Positions 14,326-21,572 of a stretch of 24,561 bases of DNA are shown one piece after another. The notes beneath the pieces are model-generated. The model saw nothing but the letters and a program-made list of their open reading frames with translations, made no database searches and was not told the DNA's origin. Numbering within the stretch: the stretch's first letter is position 1; each line of letters opens with the position of its first letter. The DNA comes from CAZHCG01 sp046484285 (GTDB taxonomy: Bacteria > Myxococcota_A > Polyangia > JAAYKL01). The stretch lies in contig JAWOBP010000066.1 of assembly GCA_046484285.1 (NCBI GenBank), forward strand, positions 1 through 24,561, in the 5' to 3' direction. The position numbers and the translations under genes are program-made.

Positions 14326-15525
14326 ATGAACAGACACCAGCTTTTCTGGAGCACGACGCGGCAGAGCTTTTGCCGCCTCTTGCAGCTGCGCTACCGGATC
14401 GGCCTGGATCCTCGATCCGATCCGGAGCCGGACCCGCCGTACATCGCTGTCTCCAACCACGGCAACTTCTTCGACCCCTGGATCGTGGGGCGCTTCCAGC
14501 GGCACGCCACGCGGATCATGATGAACGACGACGGGTTCAGGACCAACGTTCCCACGCGCTGGTACCTGCGCAACATCGGCGCCTTTCCCAAGAAGAAGGG
14601 CGCACGCGACCTGGGCGCGATGAAGAAGACGCTGGGGTTCCTCAAGCGCGGCGAGCCGGTCCTGATCTTCCCCGAGGGACAGGCCACCTGGGACGGCGAG
14701 ACGCAACCGATCTACGGCGGGATCGAGCGGATGATCAAGCGTTCCCGCTGCCCGCTGATGATCCTGCGGGTCAGGGGCAACTTCCTGACCCGTCCCTGGT
14801 GGGCCGAGAGCGGCAGGAGGGGACGGATCCAGGTCTCGCGCACGGTGGTTCCGACCGAGAAGCTGGCCGAGATGAAGACCTCCGAGATCCTCGAGCTGGT
14901 GCTGTCCGGGATTCACCACAACGACATCGCAGACGAGCGGAACGCACAGGTGCCTTTCGAAGGCAAGCGGCTGGCCGAGGGCGTGCAGCGGCTGGTCTGG
15001 AGCTGCATGAGCTGCGGGTGCAGCGATTCGCTAAGCGCGATCGGAGATCGGATCACCTGCAATCAGTGCCGGGCGAGCTGGCGGCTGGACGCCCATGCTC
15101 GGCTGCATCCGGAGTCGGGCGGCGAGGCTCCGCACGGGGATCTGCACGCCTGGTTCCAGGCCCACAAGCGGGAGGCGCGACGGGCGGTGGAGGAGGCCGG
15201 AGAAGAGACCGTGCTGGCGCGCAACGAGGCCGTGAAGCTGCTCGTCGAGGGCTCGGACGGAAGCTTCGCAAAACGCTCAGAGGGTACGCTGGAGCTGACC
15301 CCGCGCCGGCTGAGCTACGTTCCGCTGGAGCCCGGCTCCGAGGCGCGCGGCTTCCCGCTCGATCGAATCGACAGCTTCGCCATTCAGCAAAAGGATCTTT
15401 TCGAGATCACCGTAGGCGGCGAGGAGATCCGCTTCTCGATGCCCGGCAGGAGCCCGATGAAGTGGCTGGTGTACCTGCGTTACCTGAGCGGCTTCCAGCA
15501 GGCCGAGGAGCGTGGGGTTATCTAG
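14326..15525 (+). CDS. PlsC-type acyltransferase fused to a zinc ribbon and a PH/GRAM-like domain
   Basis: ATG 14326 has AAGGAG 7 nt upstream; the protein is 399 residues. The PlsC/LPLAT domain (~1-200) has the H-x4-D motif as NHGNFFD (His45, Asp50), then FPEG (115-118), with typical basic surroundings. It should transfer an acyl group from ACP or CoA to a lipid or glycolipid hydroxyl. Downstream is a CxxC...CxxC zinc ribbon (Cys227, 230, 245, 248). After a charged helix, ~310-390 forms a beta-rich segment (GTLELTPRRLSYVPL, GFPLDRIDSFAIQQKDLFEITVGGEEIRFSM) with a PH/GRAM-like pattern, similar in style to the protein at 18447-18959. Ordinary PlsC enzymes are ~240 residues, so both C-terminal modules are additions. 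Its TAG shares the CTAG tetranucleotide with the stop of the converging methyltransferase gene. Confidence 0.87.
   Translation: MNRHQLFWSTTRQSFCRLLQLRYRIGLDPRSDPEPDPPYIAVSNHGNFFDPWIVGRFQRHATRIMMNDDGFRTNVPTRWYLRNIGAFPKKKGARDLGAMKKTLGFLKRGEPVLIFPEGQATWDGETQPIYGGIERMIKRSRCPLMILRVRGNFLTRPWWAESGRRGRIQVSRTVVPTEKLAEMKTSEILELVLSGIHHNDIADERNAQVPFEGKRLAEGVQRLVWSCMSCGCSDSLSAIGDRITCNQCRASWRLDAHARLHPESGGEAPHGDLHAWFQAHKREARRAVEEAGEETVLARNEAVKLLVEGSDGSFAKRSEGTLELTPRRLSYVPLEPGSEARGFPLDRIDSFAIQQKDLFEITVGGEEIRFSMPGRSPMKWLVYLRYLSGFQQAEERGVI
15522..15525. other. CTAG used as overlapping stop codon by two convergent genes
   Basis: The + gene ends TAG at 15523-15525. The - gene ends TAG read from 15524-15522. The palindrome CTAG therefore terminates both frames, with a 4-nt antisense overlap and no intergenic space. 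Confidence 0.85.
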
Positions 15526-17474
15526 CCGGACAGGTCGGACGGGGCGGACTTGTCCGACCTGTCAGACTCCGGCGCGGATGACTCCAGACCGTAGGCGCGG
15601 AGCACCTCCTTTTCTATCTCGGCTTCGGCGCGGCGCAGCTCCTGCTCGTCCGCGGCGTCGGCTTGCAGCGAAAGTCGGCGCAGCACCGGGGCGGCGATGC
15701 GGCGCAGCCCCCGGTCGGGCGGGATCGGAAACCCGGCCAGCTCGCAGCGCTGGACGTGGAGGGTGGGGAAGGCCCTTTCGTACCAGCCGCACAGCAGATC
15801 GGAGTTGAGCGCGCCCAGCAGACCGAGCAGACGTTCGCTGTCGTCCTCGGGGTCGACGACGATCAGCGCGTCCTTGACGTAGCGATTGTCTTCGTCGAAG
15901 GCGGCGCACAAGCCCTCGCCGGTGTCGCGGACCAGCAGCTTGGGCCGCTCGAAGCGATCCGGGTCTGCCGGCCTCGCGGTGCGGCGGTGGGCGCGCATCT
16001 CCTTCGGGTCGTAGCGCACGTACCAGCCCGAGAAGCGAGCCCGGTAGCGGTCGATGTCGGCGCCGCGCAGCAGCGGCTGACAGCTCGGGTGCGACGCCTC
16101 GCGGAGCAGGAAGCGGGAGTCGTCGCCGGTCTTGAGGCCGAAGCGTATCTCGAAGCGCTCGGCCAGCGGCGCGCCGTTCTCGCGCAGGCGCTCGGAAAGG
16201 CCCCGCGAGTCGGCGTCGCAGGCCGGATCGAAGACGAGGCGCGGATCGGAAAGCACGCGCTCTCGCGACAGAGACGAGAGCCGCAGCGAGCCCAGCTCCT
16301 CGAGGCCCACCCCGCCGGCTCCGCGCAGAACGACGTCGGTACCATCGTCCCCGCGGCGGGCGATCAGCACCGAGGCAGGAATCGCGGCTCCGGAAAAGAC
16401 GCGACCGTCCAGCTCGAGAAATTCGATCTCGTCGCTCAGCTCGAGGAGCAGCCGGCGCAGCGGGGCGTAGCTGTCCAGCCGCAGCCAGGCCGCGGAGAGC
16501 ACGAAGCCCAGCGCGCCTCCCGGGGGCAGCAGCTCCAGCGCGCCTTGCACGAAGCAAACGTAGAGGTCGGACTTGGCGCGATAGGTGTCGAAGCGCCGCG
16601 CCAGTCGACGCTTGAGCTCGGTATCCAGGTGGTGGGGGCGTACCCAGGGCGGGTTGCCGATCACCGCGCTCGGCCGCTTCGGCACCGGCGGTGAGCTCAG
16701 CGAGTCTCCGACCGCGACGCAACGCGACAGCCGCCGGGCCGCGCTCGGATCGAGCGGAGCGTCGGCGCCGTCGGACAGCTCGAGCAACAGCGTCGCGCGG
16801 CAGATCGCGGCGGTGTCCGGGTCGCTCTCGATCCCGCGCACCCGGTCCGCAACGATCTCCACACGCCGGCCCGGGTCGGCCGGAGCGCCGCAGCGCTCCA
16901 GCAGCAGGCGGCTCGCGGGCGCGAGAAAGGCGCCGCCGCCGCAGGCCGGGTCGAGGAAGGACGGCTGCTCGGCGCGCAGAACGGCAAGGACTCGATCGAT
17001 CACGTGCTTCGCCAGCGGCGCGGGCGTGAAGTGCACGCCGCCGCGCTTTCGTTTGCCTTCGTCGAGGAAACTCAGGTGAACGGCGCCGAGCAGCTCCAGC
17101 GGAAGGCCGCCGCCGGCCTCGCCCGCCTCCGCCAGAGCGTGGTTCAGCGCGGCGAGAGGCCCGCGCGGCAGGGAGGCCAGCTCGCGCTCGACCCGTCCGG
17201 AGACGTCGTCGAACAGCGAAGTCGCGGCCGACAGCTCGCAAGCAGCTCCGAGAAGCTCGCGCGCGGGAGGGTTTTCGCGTTCGAGCAGCACGGCGAGGCG
17301 AGCGCGGGCGCCGGGAATCCGATCCAACGCGAGGTGGGCGAAGACCGAGGACAGCACGGCGCAACGGGCGGCCTCCGCAGATGCGAGAGCGCCGCGGTCC
17401 AGACCGCGACGGGCACGTCTCAGCGCCGCGAGAAGCGGACCGGGAGAACGTTGCGGTGCCTCGTAGCCACCCAT
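15522..17474 (-). CDS. N6-adenine DNA methyltransferase, Eco57I/TaqI-like, without a visible nuclease domain
   Basis: From ATG 17474 the protein is 650 residues. After an N-terminal helical region comes GGVHFTPAPLAKHVI, then FLDPACGGGAFL (SAM motif I, ~173-184), and NPPW (274-277), the catalytic motif of N6-adenine methylases. The C-terminal half (FGLKTGDDSRFLL, PLLRGADIDRYRA, ALIVVDPED, HVQRCELAGFPIPP) looks like a TaqI/Eco57I-type target-recognition domain. Type IIG enzymes usually carry an extra N-terminal PD-(D/E)xK nuclease and run to ~1000 residues. None is seen, so this is an orphan methylase or half of a broken system. The start codon lies only 2 nt from the end of the MITE-like element at 17477-17641, and GAGG within that element is the only ribosome-binding-site candidate. 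The original N-terminus may have been lost. Confidence 0.85.
   Translation of the reverse strand: MGGYEAPQRSPGPLLAALRRARRGLDRGALASAEAARCAVLSSVFAHLALDRIPGARARLAVLLERENPPARELLGAACELSAATSLFDDVSGRVERELASLPRGPLAALNHALAEAGEAGGGLPLELLGAVHLSFLDEGKRKRGGVHFTPAPLAKHVIDRVLAVLRAEQPSFLDPACGGGAFLAPASRLLLERCGAPADPGRRVEIVADRVRGIESDPDTAAICRATLLLELSDGADAPLDPSAARRLSRCVAVGDSLSSPPVPKRPSAVIGNPPWVRPHHLDTELKRRLARRFDTYRAKSDLYVCFVQGALELLPPGGALGFVLSAAWLRLDSYAPLRRLLLELSDEIEFLELDGRVFSGAAIPASVLIARRGDDGTDVVLRGAGGVGLEELGSLRLSSLSRERVLSDPRLVFDPACDADSRGLSERLRENGAPLAERFEIRFGLKTGDDSRFLLREASHPSCQPLLRGADIDRYRARFSGWYVRYDPKEMRAHRRTARPADPDRFERPKLLVRDTGEGLCAAFDEDNRYVKDALIVVDPEDDSERLLGLLGALNSDLLCGWYERAFPTLHVQRCELAGFPIPPDRGLRRIAAPVLRRLSLQADAADEQELRRAEAEIEKEVLRAYGLESSAPESDRSDKSAPSDLSG
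15529..15563. terminator. Hairpin at the convergent gene junction (possible bidirectional terminator)
   Basis: GACAGGTCGGAC (15529-15540) pairs perfectly with GTCCGACCTGTC (15552-15563) across an 11-nt loop. It lies just past the acyltransferase stop and inside the last codons of the methyltransferase gene. No T-run follows on either strand, so intrinsic termination is uncertain; it may instead slow polymerase or protect 3' ends. Confidence 0.45.
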
Positions 17475-17476
17475 GG

Positions 17477-17641
17477 CTAGTGCCTCGTCAACCCCACAAT
17501 GCCGGGTCGGGCCGGCCCTCATCGACGATCCCTGCGTCACTCCTCCTCGAATTGGCACCGCCAGTCCTTCGTCATCGTTCCTTGGCCTCGCCGATGATCT
17601 CTCGCCCCGTACCCGAAATCGTCGGGTTGACGAGGCACTAG
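17477..17641. mobile_element. MITE-like element with 18-bp perfect terminal inverted repeats
   Basis: CTAGTGCCTCGTCAACCC (17477-17494) is the exact reverse complement of 17624-17641. Similarity continues inward imperfectly for ~15 bp on each side. The element is 165 bp and has no coding capacity of its own. Both ends read CTAG. If TA is the duplicated target, the inverted repeats begin GTGCCTCGTC..., fitting IS630/Tc1-mariner behaviour (TA duplication, with CTAG preferred by IS630). No transposase is present, so mobilisation would be in trans. Confidence 0.75.
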
Positions 17642-17648
17642 AAGGCTG

Positions 17649-18149
17649 TCAGCTCCGCCCGTCGCCGCCGGACGGCGCCGGAAGCGACGCGAGCGCAGCG
17701 CGGTACTCGTCGATCATGCTCCGCACCACCTCACCGGCAAAGGGAACGTCGCGAATGCGTCCGGCCGCCTGGCCGATCTCGAGTTCTCCCTCGTCGATCT
17801 CGCCCTCGAAGATGCCCAGCCGGGCGCGGCCGCGACCCAGGATCCGCGAGAGACGATCTCGGTCGGTGCCCTGGTTCTCGGCCTCGATCGCGCGCTCAAT
17901 GCACTCGTCGGCGTGACGGTGGGCGAGCGGTACGTTGACGCCGAAGGGAGCGTTGCTGAGCGAGCGCAGCTTGGAGATCTGATCGTCGAGCAGCTCGCCG
18001 TCCATCGATCCGGCGCCGATCAGGCCCAATCCGCCGGCCTCGGAGACGGCGGCGGCCAGCTCGGCCCCGGCGACCCAGATCATGCCTCCCTGGACGATCG
18101 GGTAGCGGACACCGAAGAGATCGGTGATCTCCGTGGAGAGCCGGTCCAT
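17649..18149 (-). CDS. Internally deleted nitronate monooxygenase-like gene (probable pseudogene)
   Basis: The 166-residue frame starts like nitronate monooxygenases/2-nitropropane dioxygenases (LFGVRYPIVQGGMIWVAGAELAAAVSEAGGLG, GAGSM, PFGVNVPL). It ends with their characteristic C-terminal stretch (GRGRARLGIFEGEIDEG, ELEIGQAAGRI, EVVRSMIDEYRAAL). Intact proteins are roughly 310-360 residues. The middle of the TIM barrel, including the phosphate-binding part of the FMN site and the GGIA/GTRF-type regions, is absent. The junction is around residues 84-92 (~17875-17900), and the frame is kept. An FMN oxygenase activity is very unlikely. The gene stop is 8 nt from the MITE-like element at 17477-17641, which may have been involved in the local rearrangement. 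Confidence 0.75.
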   Translation of the reverse strand: MDRLSTEITDLFGVRYPIVQGGMIWVAGAELAAAVSEAGGLGLIGAGSMDGELLDDQISKLRSLSNAPFGVNVPLAHRHADECIERAIEAENQGTDRDRLSRILGRGRARLGIFEGEIDEGELEIGQAAGRIRDVPFAGEVVRSMIDEYRAALASLPAPSGGDGRS

Positions 18150-18446
18150 GCAGCTCGCTTAGCACGGAAAGCGGCAACGGGCGAGCCGGGCTGTCTTGCC
18201 TTGCCGGTCAGGGCGGGCAGGCGGGCCAGGGCCTCGCCGCGGATGCGATCGAAGTTCTCCACCGACTCGCGGTGCTCGGCCAGCCGGCGACCGAGGCGAA
18301 AACAGGAATTTCGCGCAACTCCAGCCAGCCCACGGTGCGCATCACCTGGCGAGGCTGCCACGGATTGTGCCTGCGAGGCATTGCGCTTCGCTGCTTTTCG
18401 CAAAGTTGGGGTATGCTCTGCTCGTCGAGAGCCGGGAGGTTGCGTT
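18150..18446. other. Gap without a supported gene; possible promoter near its right end
   Basis: About 300 nt lie between divergent genes. The minus strand has a short protein-like stretch (RRLAEHRESVENFDRIRGEALARLPAL) that might be an eroded gene, with no start or family match. On +, TATGCT at 18412-18417 is a -10-like box ahead of the gene at 18447, without a good -35. Confidence 0.35.
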
Positions 18447-18959
18447 TTGAGCGGGGTGCTCGTCGTCTCGATTTCGCTCGGTGGGGCAGTCTTGCTGCTG
18501 CTCGTGATGGTTGCTCTCGCGCGGCGCCTGGAGCGACGGCGCGGGCTGGAGGTGCTGGCCGGGTTTCGCGGGCGTCGGGTGCTGGGCATGACCTCCAACG
18601 CCAACTTCTTCGGCCGCGAGTCGCAGGGCCCCGGACAGCTACGCGGCAACGGGGTGCTGGTGCTGACCCCGGAGACGCTCTACTTCGAGATGTGGGCGCC
18701 GCGGCGCGCGCACGAGATCCCGGTCGCCGCGATCCGCGAAGTGGGGATTCGCAAGTCCCACCTGGGCAAGACCCGCTTCAGGCCGCTTCTGCACGTGACC
18801 TTCACCGACGAGAGAGGCCGCGAGGACTCCAGCGCCTGGCTGCTCAGGGACGTGGAGACGTGGAGAGCCGCGCTGGAGAAGCTGGCGGTCGAGCAGGTAG
18901 GTCGCCTGCCTGGTGAGGCAGATCGCCGCGTTGGCCGCAGCTCGGAAGCTCGGAGATAG
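18447..18959 (+). CDS. Single-pass membrane protein with PH/GRAM-like domain
   Basis: TTG 18447 is chosen because GGAGG lies 7 nt upstream and the translation begins directly with a membrane anchor (GVLVVSISLGGAVLLLLVMVALARRLERRR). The protein is 170 residues. After the anchor and a basic stop-transfer, residues ~55-140 show a beta-strand pattern (GNGVLVLTPETLYFEMW, HEIPVAAIREVGIRKS, RFRPLLHVTFTDERGREDSSAWLL) and a final helix (DVETWRAALEKLA). This is the layout of bacterial PH/GRAM-like domains. The end (VGRLPGEADRRVGRSSEARR) looks disordered. A similar strand pattern ends the acyltransferase at 14326-15525. It is monocistronic and convergent with the sulfatase-fold gene at 19088-21496. The function is unknown; membrane-lipid or protein binding is an inference. 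Confidence 0.7.
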   Translation: MSGVLVVSISLGGAVLLLLVMVALARRLERRRGLEVLAGFRGRRVLGMTSNANFFGRESQGPGQLRGNGVLVLTPETLYFEMWAPRRAHEIPVAAIREVGIRKSHLGKTRFRPLLHVTFTDERGREDSSAWLLRDVETWRAALEKLAVEQVGRLPGEADRRVGRSSEARR

Positions 18960-19087
18960 GATGAATCGGTCCCATCGCGTCCCATTCATCCCATTTCTTC
19001 CCCGAGCACCCAGGGCGGATCTTCAACGAGCACGGACGAAGCATCCCTCCCCTTGCCGTGTCGAGCTCAGATCGTTGCGGGGCGGAG

Positions 19088-21496
19088 CTACTGCATGTAC
19101 CCGAGCTTGCGCAGCTGGCTCTTGAGGTCGCTGGGGATCTCGGTCTTCTCTTCTTCGGCCTCGGGCCCCTTGACCACCTCGGCGGAGATCTTGTCCGTGT
19201 ACCAGCTGTGCTTGTCGGGCGCTCCGATGAACTGGCCGGTCGCTATTCGCAGCGCTCTGAGCGCCAGCGGGTAGCGGTCGTCCGCGTCGGTGCGCTCCTT
19301 GGGGTCCTTCGACAGATTGTAGAGATAGGTCCGGACCGGGCCCTTCATGTAGAGCTTCCATTGACCCTTGCGCGCGGCCCAGGAGAGGTTGCGGTCGTCG
19401 GCTTCGCTCCAGAAGCTGGAGAACGCGGTGGAGATCGGATCCGGGCCGGCTCCTCTGGCGATCGAAGTCAGGTCGCCGCCCTCGATCTCGCGCGGCACCG
19501 GGACTCCGACCGCGCTCAGCGCGGTGGGCAGCACGTCGGCCAGCGTCACCTCGCGGTCGACCCGCCTGCCGGACGGAACGCAGCCGGGCGCGCGGATCGC
19601 CAGCGGCACGTGCAGCAGCTCCTGGAAGAGCGTGTGCCCGTGGCCGACCGACTCGTGCTCGAAGAACTCCTCGCCGTGATCCGAGCAGACCAGGATCACC
19701 GTGTCGTCCAGCACGCCCAGCTTGTGCAGCTTGTCCAGGAAGCGGCCGAAGTGGCGGTCGTGGTAGGTCACCTCGCCGTCGTAGAGCGACTCCAGCCGGC
19801 GGCGGTCGCGCGCGTCCAGCTCGACGCGCTTGCGCTTGATGTCCTCGAGCAGATTGCCGGTCGAGCGCGGACTGACCGGGCCGTCGTACGGCGCCGCGTC
19901 GTAGAGCTTCAGATCCTCGGAGGGCGGATCGTAGGGCACGTGCGGATCGATCGTCTGGATGTAGGTGAAAAACGGCTTCTCGCGGTTGGCCTCGATGAAC
20001 TCGAGCGTGTCCTCGTAGACGTGCTCGGCCTCGGTGGGCTTGCTCTCGCGAATGTAGTTGACGTAGCGGCTCCAGCCGCGATCGAAGCCGAACTCGGCCG
20101 CGAGGTAGCCGTTGGCGATGAAGGCGCCGGTGGCGAAGCCCGCGCTGCGGAAGATCTCCGAGGCCAGCCTCACCGACGAGCCCAGCAGCGACGAATGGCC
20201 GCGCGCCTTGTGCGAGTCCGGGTGCAGACCGGTCAGCAGCGAGGCGCAGGACGGCTTGGTCCAGTTGGAGTTGGCCTGGCAGCGGTCGAAGACCGTGCAC
20301 TCCCCGGCGAACTTGTCGAACGCCGGCGACTTGACCCGCGTCTTGTCGTAGACGCCGAGCTTGTCGGCGCGCAGCGTGTCGATCAGCAACACGATCGCAT
20401 TCTTGGGCTTGCGCGAGGGCTGCTCGATCTCGGGCGGGGCGTGGCGCAGAGCCGGATCGCCGAGCGCCAGCCGGGCGCCGGGCGGGCCGTCGACCTCCAG
20501 GTCGAGGCGCACCAGCTCGCCCGCAACCGCGTCCAGCGACGCCATCTCCTCGTGCCATTTCGCGTCGCCGTAGGAGCTCTTCAGCAGCTCGACGGGCTTG
20601 CCGCCGTCGGCCGGGACCGCCGTGGCGGTGAGGCGCAGCTCGCCTTTGGACTCGCCCGAGGCCCGCGCAGCCGCGGCCGCGGCGCAGAGGTTGGTCCCCG
20701 GCGGGATCTCCACGTAGTAGGAGAGCCGCGTCGGAGCCGCCAGCATCAGAGCCTCGCGCTGGCGCTCGCCGCTGGTGAAGCGCTGGCGGATTCCGTCGAG
20801 GCCGGGCGGATCGAACTGCTTCGGCGTCGCGACGCCCTCGGGAATGATCCGCAGATAATCGACCGCGATCGAGGCCGGCTTGCCGCCGATCTCGTCGTCG
20901 GCCGTGGCGTAGATCAGCTTCAGGTAGTTCTCGCCGGCTACGGCGTGCTCGGCCTCGGTTTCCACGCGGTAGGTGCCCCAGTCGTTCTTCTCGAGGTTGA
21001 CGCGCGTGATCGGGTGCTCGTTGAGCCAGAAGCTGAGCTCGTCCGTGCCTCCCGGCTTGGCCCGCAGCTCGAAGACCAGCTTTTTCGGCTCGTCGAGATG
21101 GAAAAACAGCCGGGACGGCGAGCTGCTCGCCCAGGTGAACGAGATGCCGTTCATCGAGGTGTCGTTCTCCCAGCCGGTCATCCAGCCGCCCAGCGTGTAC
21201 TTGTAGCGGGCCGCGGTGCCGAAGTCGACGAACTCGCCGCAGTGATCGATCTCGGCGAGATGCACCGCCTCCCTCAGGTCGAGCGCCACCTCGCTGCCGG
21301 CCCACGGTGTTCCGGCCGCGGCCGGATCGGCGGGCTTCTTCTCGGGCTTCTCGTCGTCGCCGCCGCAGCCTCCGGCCAACGCCGCGCAGGCCACTGCGCC
21401 GGAGCCGGCGACGATGAATTCCCGGCGCGTCAGCCGCGGACCTTCGGCGGTTCCGCGCTCGCGCCAGCTCGCTGTTTTCGTCTTTCTCTCAGGCAT
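19088..21496 (-). CDS. Tat-exported lipoprotein of the sulfatase/phosphatase superfamily with N-terminal beta-sandwich domains
   Basis: This 802-residue protein starts at ATG 21496. The N-terminus RLTRREFIVAGSGAVACAALAGGC combines a twin-arginine motif (Arg24-Arg25) and a lipobox (Cys44). Residues ~60-220 and ~235-350 are two beta-rich, jelly-roll-like modules. The catalytic domain follows: VLLIDTLRADKLGVYD (Asp373), NWTKPSCASLLTG with Thr413 at the nucleophile site, and CSDHGEEFFEH (Asp606, His607). The C-terminus LRKLGYMQ is the LxxLGY type. As in the homologue at 2325-3872, the C/S-x-P-x-R formylglycine signature is missing (T-K-P-S-C), so a phosphodiester or phospho-transfer chemistry is likelier than sulfate ester hydrolysis. 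It lies 76 nt downstream of mnmG, possibly with its own promoter. The likely location is the periplasmic or outer-membrane surface. Confidence 0.88.
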   Translation of the reverse strand: MPERKTKTASWRERGTAEGPRLTRREFIVAGSGAVACAALAGGCGGDDEKPEKKPADPAAAGTPWAGSEVALDLREAVHLAEIDHCGEFVDFGTAARYKYTLGGWMTGWENDTSMNGISFTWASSSPSRLFFHLDEPKKLVFELRAKPGGTDELSFWLNEHPITRVNLEKNDWGTYRVETEAEHAVAGENYLKLIYATADDEIGGKPASIAVDYLRIIPEGVATPKQFDPPGLDGIRQRFTSGERQREALMLAAPTRLSYYVEIPPGTNLCAAAAAARASGESKGELRLTATAVPADGGKPVELLKSSYGDAKWHEEMASLDAVAGELVRLDLEVDGPPGARLALGDPALRHAPPEIEQPSRKPKNAIVLLIDTLRADKLGVYDKTRVKSPAFDKFAGECTVFDRCQANSNWTKPSCASLLTGLHPDSHKARGHSSLLGSSVRLASEIFRSAGFATGAFIANGYLAAEFGFDRGWSRYVNYIRESKPTEAEHVYEDTLEFIEANREKPFFTYIQTIDPHVPYDPPSEDLKLYDAAPYDGPVSPRSTGNLLEDIKRKRVELDARDRRRLESLYDGEVTYHDRHFGRFLDKLHKLGVLDDTVILVCSDHGEEFFEHESVGHGHTLFQELLHVPLAIRAPGCVPSGRRVDREVTLADVLPTALSAVGVPVPREIEGGDLTSIARGAGPDPISTAFSSFWSEADDRNLSWAARKGQWKLYMKGPVRTYLYNLSKDPKERTDADDRYPLALRALRIATGQFIGAPDKHSWYTDKISAEVVKGPEAEEEKTEIPSDLKSQLRKLGYMQ

Positions 21497-21572
21497 TGCA
21501 CATCCATTCGCGGGGGTGCTTAGTTTCGAATCCCGACCACCAGCTTTTCAATACCAAATCACGAGCGGCTGC

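Noticed and set aside
15522..17474. Complete Type IIG restriction-modification enzyme
   Set aside because: Only methylase and recognition regions are visible. The length is ~650 residues and no PD-(D/E)xK nuclease pattern was found.
18180..18330. Possible gene remnant on the minus strand (RRLAEHRESVENFDRIRGEALARLPAL)
   Set aside because: Looks protein-like but short, with no start, stop context or recognised family, so it is kept only as a note in the gap entry.
18960..19087. Weak inverted repeat (ATGAAT...ATTCAT) between convergent genes as a terminator
   Set aside because: Arms are short, there is no T-run, and surrounding ATGGGA-type repeats make the pairing ambiguous.
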